A stretch of 7,140 bases of DNA from contig CABUDZ010000098.1 in the NCBI GenBank assembly GCA_902490445.1, positions 1 to 7,140 of the forward strand, in the 5' to 3' direction. Both the position numbers and the translations under genes were made by a program. Below the pieces are notes generated by a model. That model was not told where the DNA came from. It saw nothing but the letters and a program-made list of their open reading frames with translations, and made no database searches. The stretch's first letter is position 1; every line of letters begins with the position of its first letter. Of this stretch, positions 1-5,352 are shown piece by piece. The DNA is from an uncultured Collinsella sp. GTDB taxonomy: Bacteria > Actinomycetota > Coriobacteriia > Coriobacteriales > Coriobacteriaceae.

Positions 1-66
1 GGCCAGCCCGTGGGAGGCCAGGGCGCCGCTGACCGGTGGACGGCACCGAGCCGTCTGATGACTTGA
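1..66 (+). other. 3' end of an unidentified upstream unit
   Basis: This stretch lies before a strong terminator, so it is probably the end of an upstream transcript. Frame 1 is open from base 1 to a TGA at 64-66 (about 21 residues, rich in Gly, Ala and Pro). Frame 2 is open to a TGA at 56-58. Neither short peptide resembles a family I recognise. A perfect 6-bp hairpin (39-44 with 50-55, 5-nt loop), extendable by two G-U pairs, would also fit the 3' end of a structured RNA. Whether this is a protein tail or an RNA cannot be decided from so little sequence. Confidence 0.25.
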
Positions 67-70
67 AGAA

Positions 71-100
71 GGGGGAGGCCTCGCGGCCTCCCCCTTTTTT
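71..100 (+). terminator. Strong Rho-independent terminator
   Basis: A perfect 10-bp GC-rich stem (71-80 with 85-94) closes a 4-nt TCGC loop and is followed by six T residues (95-100). The A residues before the stem can also pair with the T run. This should end transcription of the upstream unit and insulate the acpS operon. Because of the A run on the left side, it may also work weakly on the opposite strand. Confidence 0.92.
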
Positions 101-113
101 GCGTTTACGGGTT

Positions 114-143
114 TTGTCTCACATAGTAGCTGTGTTTTATAAC
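114..143 (+). promoter_or_regulatory. Candidate distal sigma-70-type promoter
   Basis: TTGTCT (114-119) matches TTGACA at four of six positions. TATAAC (138-143) matches TATAAT at five of six, with an 18-nt spacer. It lies in the AT-rich leader just after the upstream terminator. It is weaker in position and evidence than the proximal candidate, and it may be a chance match in AT-rich DNA. Confidence 0.3.
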
Positions 144-149
144 CCTCGT

Positions 150-179
150 TTGTCGCATCTTCTGTGAACGGGCTACAAT
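150..179 (+). promoter_or_regulatory. Candidate main promoter of the acpS operon
   Basis: TTGTCG (150-155) matches the -35 consensus at four of six positions and TACAAT (174-179) matches the -10 consensus at five of six, with an 18-nt spacer. The predicted transcription start near 186 would give a short leader of about 23 nt before the acpS ATG. The segment 121-180 is about 42% GC by hand count, clearly lower than the coding regions. No operator or riboswitch-like structure is visible between it and acpS. Confidence 0.5.
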
Positions 180-198
180 AACTTAGTCTGTGCGATAT

Positions 199-204
199 GG
201 AGGT
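199..204 (+). promoter_or_regulatory. Ribosome-binding site fixing the acpS start at 209
   Basis: GGAGGT lies 4 nt before the ATG at 209. An in-frame ATG at 197 overlaps this site and has no site of its own, so 209 is the better start. Confidence 0.85.
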
Positions 205-208
205 GAAC

Positions 209-748
209 ATGGCTGAAGCTGGTATCGGCGTTGATATCGTCGAGATTTCCCGCATGAAATCAATTCTTGAAAAGACGCCGTCGTTTGCTCGGCGTGTGTT
301 TACCGAAGAAGAGCGTGCGTATTGCGATGCATCATCGCGTCCCGCTGCTCACTATGCGAGCCGCTTTGCTTCGCGCGAGGCGGTGCTTAAAGCTCTCGGC
401 ACGGGTTTTAGTCAAGGTGTAGGTCGCAAGGATGTTTCGGTAACGCGTGATAAACTCGGCAAACCGAAGGCTCTGCTTTCTGGTCGTGCTCTCGAAATCG
501 CCCAGGATTTGGGTGTTGTCGAGGTCGCTCTTTCTATTACCCTTACGGGTGACTTGGCTGTCGCTAATGCCATTGCAATCACCGAGGATGCTCGACCTAA
601 GCCTAAGGAAGAAAAAGTGAGCAACAAGAAACGCGTTGCGCAGACATTTAAAGAGGCTCGCTCTGTTTTAGATGAGCTTGAGCAGCTGCAGAATTCAGCA
701 TTGACGGAGCACCTGGGCGATGCTTCGCAAGATACGCTAGGAGCATAG
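209..748 (+). CDS. acpS: Holo-[acyl-carrier-protein] synthase with C-terminal extension
   Basis: AcpS transfers 4'-phosphopantetheine from coenzyme A to the serine of apo-acyl carrier protein, activating it for fatty acid synthesis in the cytoplasm. The 179-residue product opens with the family motif GIGVDIVEI, whose D9 is the expected Mg-binding aspartate. It then has F-x-x-R-x-F-T (26-32) and RFASREAVLKALGTG (52-66), where E57 is the second metal ligand. The usual enzyme is about 120-130 residues, so residues from about 128 on are extra: a Lys/Glu-rich linker, then a probably helical stretch. The C-terminal core motif reads SITLTGDLAVA where B. subtilis AcpS has His and Tyr at the two Leu positions. 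The start at 209 is set by the site at 199-204. The gene is first in the operon, and its TAG directly abuts the nnr ATG. Identity is secure; the role of the tail is unknown. Confidence 0.93.
   Translation: MAEAGIGVDIVEISRMKSILEKTPSFARRVFTEEERAYCDASSRPAAHYASRFASREAVLKALGTGFSQGVGRKDVSVTRDKLGKPKALLSGRALEIAQDLGVVEVALSITLTGDLAVANAIAITEDARPKPKEEKVSNKKRVAQTFKEARSVLDELEQLQNSALTEHLGDASQDTLGA
605..619 (+). promoter_or_regulatory. Possible internal ribosome-binding site and GTG start within acpS
   Basis: AAGGA (605-609) lies 7 nt before an in-frame GTG (617-619) at the point where the conserved AcpS domain has ended. Initiation there would give a separate 43-residue charged, probably helical peptide identical to the AcpS C-terminus. 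This is spacing evidence only. AAGGA also occurs by chance in Lys/Glu-rich coding sequence. Confidence 0.25.
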
Positions 749-2365
749 ATGAAACCGGTTTTGAGTACCGAAGAAGTCGTTCGTCTCGAGGATATCATCG
801 AACGCGAAGGGACTTCGAAGGCCGAGCTTATGGAGCTAGCGGGTGAGTTTGCCGCCAACGATGTCTTGAAGCTCAATCCCGATCGGGTTCTCGTTCTGGT
901 CGGTTTTGGTAATAATGGCGGCGACGGTTGGGTTGCCGCCGATATCCTGAGCCACAAGGGTGTGGACGTGGATATCGTTTCTCCGGTTGAGCCGGATGAG
1001 ATTCCTGCTGCTCTGGCACGTCATGTTGCTCGTCGAACTGCCGGCCGCGATGTGCACGTTTGCGTCGGTCCCTCGCGTGATGAACTCGAGGTTTTGATCG
1101 ATAAGGCCGATGTTGTTGTCGATGCCATTTTTGGTACCGGTTTCCACGGGAATCTGCGTGCGCCGTTCTCCATTTGGATTCCTACGGTCAATGAATGCGC
1201 CGATTGTGTCGTATCCATTGATGTCCCCTCGGGCCTGAATGCCGAGACGGGCGTTGTTGATGACGACTGCATTCGTGCCGAGCGCACGGTGACGATGATT
1301 GCGCCCAAGATTGGTCTGTATAGCGCTGATGGTCCTGAGTATGCTGGCGATTTGATCTGCGGCAATCTTTACGACCGTCTTGACGAGGTCATCGATGATG
1401 TCGACCACGCCGCCGAGATTGTCGAGCCCGGTGACTTAGTTGATTACTTTGCTCCGCTACCATCGAATATCGATAAGTATTCCCGTGGCTCTGTGCTTAT
1501 TGTCGCCGGATCTGCGCAATATCCTGGTGCTGCCATTATGGCGGCCAAGTCTGCAGCTCGCGCGGGTGCTGGTTACGTGGCAGTCGCGGCTCCTGACGCC
1601 TGCGCCAATCTCATTCGCATGGCACTTCCTTCGATTCCGGTCTTTGCTATTCCGTCTGATTCCCGCGGCTCCTTTGGCGCCGCTGCGCGCATGACGGTGT
1701 GCGAGATCGCAAAGAAGTACAGCTGCGTGCTGTGCGGTCCCGGTATGACGACGTCTGCCGGCGCTATGCAGGTGGTTTCGGGCTTGCTCGAGCTTGATGT
1801 ACCGCTAATTTTGGACGCCGATGCACTCAACTGCCTTGCTAAGATTGCCATTGACGGTATTGATAGTAACCCCGAGATGTATCGCCGCGAGCAGCCGTTG
1901 GTTATGACGCCGCACTATCGTGAGCTTTCGCGCCTGGTTGCCGGTGACGAGGTGAACGACCTTGGTACCGCGATTGCGGCCGCGCAGAAGGTTGTCTGGG
2001 CTGCAGGCTCCGACAATCTGGTGGTCATAGCCAAGGGGCCGACGACGGCTATCTGTGGTGTTGAGCGCGTGCTGCTGCCACTCTCGGGTCCGGCTTCTCT
2101 GGCAACTGCCGGTTCTGGTGATGTTCTCGCGGGTATTTTGGCCGGCACGCTTGCCACCATGCGCGACGAGATGGATCGTTGGGAGCTGCTGTATTCGTAC
2201 GCCGTCGCACTTCACAGCTACGCCGGTTTTGCCGCGGCGACGGAGTATGGTGAGAAGAGCGTTATCGCGACCGATCTTATCGACTTGATCGGTCCTGCCA
2301 TGGAGCTGGCGGCAAAGGATGCGCTCGAAGATCTGGGAATCATGGACGAAGGGTCGGATGACTAA
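749..2365 (+). CDS. nnr: Bifunctional NAD(P)HX epimerase / NAD(P)HX dehydratase
   Basis: This enzyme repairs hydrated, inactive NADH and NADPH. The N-terminal NnrE domain (about 1-218, YjeF_N) interconverts the R and S epimers. The C-terminal NnrD domain (about 240-525, ribokinase-like) dehydrates S-NAD(P)HX, normally using ADP in bacteria. NnrE motifs are GFGNNGGDG (52-60), DAIFGTG (125-131) and SIDVPSGLNAETG (156-168). NnrD motifs are GSAQYPGAA (254-262), CGPGM (329-333), LDADALN (355-361), TPHYRE (387-392) and TAGSGD (453-458), with D458 as the expected catalytic base. The length of 538 residues is normal for the fused form. AGGAG at 739-743, 5 nt before the ATG, sets the start. The ATG immediately follows the acpS stop, so translational coupling is likely. 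TPHYRE differs slightly from the common TPHPGE, but the glutamate is kept. Some family members are mislabelled as sugar kinases; the two-domain layout argues against that here. Confidence 0.95.
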   Translation: MKPVLSTEEVVRLEDIIEREGTSKAELMELAGEFAANDVLKLNPDRVLVLVGFGNNGGDGWVAADILSHKGVDVDIVSPVEPDEIPAALARHVARRTAGRDVHVCVGPSRDELEVLIDKADVVVDAIFGTGFHGNLRAPFSIWIPTVNECADCVVSIDVPSGLNAETGVVDDDCIRAERTVTMIAPKIGLYSADGPEYAGDLICGNLYDRLDEVIDDVDHAAEIVEPGDLVDYFAPLPSNIDKYSRGSVLIVAGSAQYPGAAIMAAKSAARAGAGYVAVAAPDACANLIRMALPSIPVFAIPSDSRGSFGAAARMTVCEIAKKYSCVLCGPGMTTSAGAMQVVSGLLELDVPLILDADALNCLAKIAIDGIDSNPEMYRREQPLVMTPHYRELSRLVAGDEVNDLGTAIAAAQKVVWAAGSDNLVVIAKGPTTAICGVERVLLPLSGPASLATAGSGDVLAGILAGTLATMRDEMDRWELLYSYAVALHSYAGFAAATEYGEKSVIATDLIDLIGPAMELAAKDALEDLGIMDEGSDD

Positions 2366-2367
2366 TC

Positions 2368-3513
2368 ATGAATAAAGCCGATTTGACGCGCTGGTCCTGG
2401 GTCGAGATCGACCGCGGGGCGCTCCGTCGCAACACGAGAGCCTATAAGAACTTGTTGAATCCGCGTCAGCGCCTGTGCTGCGTGGTCAAGGCCGATGCTT
2501 ATGGTCATGGAGCTGTTGAGTGCGCTAAGATCATGTATTCGGCTGGTGCCGACATGTTTGCCGTGGCGACGGTCAACGAGGGCGTTGGGCTCCGTCAGGG
2601 CGGAATTACTAAGCCCATCCTGATTCTAAGCGAGCCGCCTATCGAGGCTATTCCCGCATTGCTCGAGTTCGATATCATGCCCTCGGTCTATACGTCCGAT
2701 TTTGCTCTCGCGTATGGCGAATGCGCCGTCGCGGCGGGCAAGGTGGGCAAGTACCATCTTGCCATCGAGACGGGCATGAATCGTATCGGCGTTCACTACA
2801 CACAGGTGCTCGACTTTGTCCGCGGCATCAGCTTCCATCGCGGTATTCAGTGCGACGGCGTATTTACGCACTTTGCCACGGCCGATGAACCTTCGGGTTG
2901 GGACTACAAGCTGCAGTGCCAGCGTTTTACCGAGGCCGTTCAGGCCATTAAGGACGCAGGTTTTGAATGCGGTATCGTGCATTGTGCCAATACGCCGTCC
3001 TCGATGCTCGATTCTTCAATGCACTTTGACATGATTCGTGCCGGCATCGGTTTGTATGGTCTGCAGCCATGTGAGCTGAGTGGTCGTGTGATGCAGCTTG
3101 ATCCCGTCATGAGCGTCCACGCGCGTGTGACGCGCGTGGCGCATCCTGCGATGGGCGAGGGCGTGGGCTACGGCTTTACCTACCGCGTACCGCGCACGCG
3201 CGTTCAGATCTGCACCCTTCCGATCGGTTATGCCGATGGCCTTTCGCGTACGCTTTCCAATCGTATGGACGTGCTGTATCGCGGCGAGCGTGTGCGTCAG
3301 GTGGGCAATATCTGCATGGACCAGTTTATGGTCGCCATTCAGTCCAACCCGGCGCATGAGATTCCCGAGGCCGAGTATGGTGACGAGATGATCATTGTCG
3401 GCCGCGATGGAGATGCCGAGATTACCATGGACGAGATGGCGCGCCTACGCGGCACGATTAACTACGAGGTCGCTTGCGGCTTTGGTATGCGTCTCGACAA
3501 GGTCTACGTGTAG
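2368..3513 (+). CDS. alr: Alanine racemase (PLP-dependent)
   Basis: Alr interconverts L- and D-alanine and supplies D-alanine for peptidoglycan precursors in the cytoplasm. The 381-residue product has the usual family length and both domains. The fold type III barrel carries VVKADAYGHG (39-48), with K41 as the PLP-binding lysine, followed by ETGMNRIG (134-141, R139) and RAGIGLYG (224-231). The C-terminal beta domain carries GVGYGFTY (265-272), with Y268 as the second catalytic base contributed to the partner subunit, then GYADG (287-291) and CMDQ (316-319, D318). It starts 2 nt after the nnr stop. The ribosome-binding site is weak (GGATG, 2356-2360), so initiation probably depends on ribosomes finishing nnr. 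Nothing is truncated. The protein is expected to be a homodimer, since the active site is shared between subunits. Confidence 0.96.
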   Translation: MNKADLTRWSWVEIDRGALRRNTRAYKNLLNPRQRLCCVVKADAYGHGAVECAKIMYSAGADMFAVATVNEGVGLRQGGITKPILILSEPPIEAIPALLEFDIMPSVYTSDFALAYGECAVAAGKVGKYHLAIETGMNRIGVHYTQVLDFVRGISFHRGIQCDGVFTHFATADEPSGWDYKLQCQRFTEAVQAIKDAGFECGIVHCANTPSSMLDSSMHFDMIRAGIGLYGLQPCELSGRVMQLDPVMSVHARVTRVAHPAMGEGVGYGFTYRVPRTRVQICTLPIGYADGLSRTLSNRMDVLYRGERVRQVGNICMDQFMVAIQSNPAHEIPEAEYGDEMIIVGRDGDAEITMDEMARLRGTINYEVACGFGMRLDKVYV

Positions 3514-3516
3514 GAG
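3512..3516 (+). promoter_or_regulatory. Ribosome-binding site overlapping the alr stop codon
   Basis: AGGAG overlaps the last two bases of the alr TAG (3511-3513) and lies 5 nt before the ATG at 3522. It selects 3522 over an upstream in-frame start at 3474 inside alr, which would add 16 residues lying before the usual N-terminus. Confidence 0.85.
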
Positions 3517-3521
3517 TCGCT

Positions 3522-4142
3522 ATGGGCGTCATGCACATTCCCGGCCATAGCCATCAGGCGCCGCGTGAGGTCGCACTCGAGGAGATCGAGGCCGTTCTGG
3601 GCGATTGTCACCTTTGCCAGCTTTACCAGTCGCGCCACAACATCGTGTTTGGCGTGGGAAACCCCCGCGCTCGCGTGATGTTTATTGGCGAGGCGCCGGG
3701 CCGTAATGAGGATTTGCAGGGCGAGCCCTTTGTGGGGGCGGCAGGCGAGGACCTCAACGGCATTTTGTCGCTGGCGGGGCTCAAACGCGAAGACGTCTAC
3801 ATTGCCAACGTGCTTAAGTGCCGCCCGCCGGGAAACCGCAATCCGCGTCCCGAGGAAGTGCTGGCTTGCTCGCCGTTTTTGCGTGAGCAGATTCGAAGCA
3901 TCTGGCCCGATATCATCGTGACGCTCGGCAACCCCGCAACGCACTTTGTGCTTAAGACCGAGATTGGCATTACTAAGCTGCGCGGCAGGTTCCACCAGAT
4001 GGGGCATTTTGTAGTAATGCCCACGTTCCATCCGGCAGCAGCGCTGCGCAATCCGGCGTGGCAGGAGCTACTGGAGGAAGACTTTAAGATGCTGGGCGAT
4101 TATCTGGAGCGACATCCCGCACCAGAGGACGCCTCGGAATAA
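3522..4142 (+). CDS. Family 4 uracil-DNA glycosylase (4Fe-4S)
   Basis: This enzyme removes uracil, arising from cytosine deamination or dUMP incorporation, from DNA and so starts base excision repair. The 206-residue product has the typical family length. C29 and C32 (C-x2-C), C100 (KCRPPGNR, 99-106) and C116 fit the four ligands of the [4Fe-4S] cluster that marks this family. The active-site region is FIGEAPG (54-60), followed by PFVGAAG (69-75). The second catalytic region is HPAAALRNP (170-178). Its family is often annotated as UdgA, or was earlier described as a phage SPO1 DNA polymerase-related protein. It sits 8 nt after alr and ends in tandem stops (TAA TAA), the second merging into the tsaE ribosome-binding site. 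A DNA repair gene here is not functionally linked to its neighbours in any obvious way. The family assignment is firm; substrate range is inferred. Confidence 0.93.
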   Translation: MGVMHIPGHSHQAPREVALEEIEAVLGDCHLCQLYQSRHNIVFGVGNPRARVMFIGEAPGRNEDLQGEPFVGAAGEDLNGILSLAGLKREDVYIANVLKCRPPGNRNPRPEEVLACSPFLREQIRSIWPDIIVTLGNPATHFVLKTEIGITKLRGRFHQMGHFVVMPTFHPAAALRNPAWQELLEEDFKMLGDYLERHPAPEDASE

Positions 4143-4143
4143 T

Positions 4144-4149
4144 AAGGAG
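4144..4149 (+). promoter_or_regulatory. Ribosome-binding site of tsaE
   Basis: AAGGAG lies 5 nt before the ATG at 4155, in the 12-nt gap after the glycosylase gene. Confidence 0.85.
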
Positions 4150-4154
4150 CATAT

Positions 4155-4661
4155 ATGTCCCTGGAGCGCCTGGGGGTAGGTACTTACAAAACGACTTGCG
4201 CTGCCGATACGGAGTACTTTGGCGAGCTAATTGCACCGTGCCTTGAGGACGGCGATGTGCTCATCCTGACCGGTGGCCTGGGAGTGGGCAAAACTCACTT
4301 TACCAAGGGCGTCTCGCGCGGGCTGGGCGATGGGCATATGGTTACGAGTCCTACGTTTGCGCTCATGGCCGTTCACGATCAAGGTCGTATTCCGCTGTTT
4401 CACTTTGATCTATACCGCCTGGAGCATGCCTACGAGCTCGAGGATACGGGCATTTTCGATGTACTGGGCTATGAGGGTGCTTGCCTGCTGGAATGGGGCG
4501 AACAATTCCAGGACGAGCTGACGGATGAGTATCTTTCGGTGACGCTCAAGCGTGATGAGGGCGACAGCGATGTGCGAACGATAACGCTTGAGGCGCACGG
4601 TGACCGCGCAATGGAGCTTTCCCATTTGATTGATAAGGCTGTACAAGATGAGCTTGCATAA
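4155..4661 (+). CDS. tsaE: tRNA threonylcarbamoyladenosine biosynthesis ATPase TsaE
   Basis: TsaE is the small P-loop ATPase that binds the TsaB-TsaD heterodimer and lets it turn over repeatedly during formation of t6A at position 37 of ANN-decoding tRNAs. The 168-residue product shows Walker A GGLGVGKT (40-47, K46), SPTF (65-68), HFDLYRL (83-89, D85) and LLEWGE (111-116), all in family order. The Walker A region commonly reads GDLGAGKT; the Asp is Gly here, but the phosphate-binding Gly, Lys and Thr are present. The residues after about 140 are an unconserved tail. Its last 14 nt overlap the start of the tsaB-rimI-tsaD gene, so the ATPase and its partners are translationally linked. Confidence 0.95.
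   Translation: MSLERLGVGTYKTTCAADTEYFGELIAPCLEDGDVLILTGGLGVGKTHFTKGVSRGLGDGHMVTSPTFALMAVHDQGRIPLFHFDLYRLEHAYELEDTGIFDVLGYEGACLLEWGEQFQDELTDEYLSVTLKRDEGDSDVRTITLEAHGDRAMELSHLIDKAVQDELA
4634..4638 (+). promoter_or_regulatory. Ribosome-binding site of the fusion gene, inside tsaE
   Basis: TAAGG lies 9 nt before the ATG at 4648. An alternative in-frame TTG at 4630 has only GGAG about 13 nt upstream and would add six residues before the conserved N-terminus, so 4648 is preferred. Confidence 0.65.
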
Positions 4662-5352
4662 CGACAACGCGCTGGTGGTGGCGCTCGATACCTCGACCGA
4701 CATGCTTGCCTGCGCGGCAAGCTGGATTGATGGGCAGACGGGTGAGACGAAGCTTGTGAGTGGCGACCACATGTGTCGCCGTCACGCCAACGTTGAGCTC
4801 GTGAATACCGTTGATGGCGTGCTGGCTCAAGCCGGTCTGGATCGCAGCGATGTTGGTTGCTATGTGGTCGGCCGCGGCCCGGGGTCCTTTACGGGTGTGC
4901 GCATCGGCATCTCCACTGCCAAGGGCCTCGCGCGTGGTGCCAATGTTCCGCTGCTGGGCGTGTCGACGCTCGACGCTTGCGCTTGGACGGCGTGGAAGGC
5001 TGGCGTGCGCGGCAAGCTTGGTATCTTGGCCGATGCTATGCGCGGTGAGGTATATCCGGCGCTGTATATGCTGGTCGATGAGGGTCCCGAGCGTCAATTT
5101 GAGCGCGAACACGTGGTCAAGGCCGCCGTGGCGCTCGATGAGTGGCGCCAAGCAGCGGACTGGGGCCAGGTTCAGCTGACCGGTGACGGTCTCGTGCGCT
5201 ATGGCAAGCTGCTGGGTGAGGACGAGGCCGCCCGCTGCGTGGAGCGCGACCTGTGGTGGCCTTCGGGCGAGGGCTTGCTGCTCGCGCACGCTGCGGGTGA
5301 CGGCGATCCGGCCCGCGTCCTGCCGATTTACACGCGCCTTTCGGATGCCGAG
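4648..5352 (+). other. tsaB: TsaB domain of the fusion protein
   Basis: Residues 1-235 hold the TsaB hallmarks: ALDTST (12-17), GRGPGSFTGVRIG (76-88) and DAMRGEVY (129-136). In E. coli the N-terminal ASKHA lobe of TsaB forms the dimer with TsaD. TsaB lacks the metal-binding histidines, and none are seen in this domain. Confidence 0.93.

Noticed and set aside
197..211. Alternative acpS start at 197.
   Set aside because: That ATG overlaps the ribosome-binding site of the start at 209 and adds four residues outside the family N-terminus.
412..957. Minus-strand open frame of 181 codons across the acpS-nnr junction.
   Set aside because: It is Ser/Arg/Thr-rich with no known motif, and it overlaps two secure genes and their junction.
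836..2215. Minus-strand open frames of 190 and 136 codons (836-1408 and 1805-2215) opposite nnr.
   Set aside because: They are in the same codon register as nnr and arise from rare TTA/CTA/TCA use. The products show no family features.
3118..3142. Alternating GC-rich, partly palindromic run within alr.
   Set aside because: It encodes the alr residues in frame and is explained by Arg, Val and Ala codons; no regulatory role is supported.
3474..3521. Upstream start for the glycosylase at 3474, within alr.
   Set aside because: It would overlap alr by 40 nt and bypass the well-placed AGGAG before 3522; the added residues are simply alr sequence in another frame.
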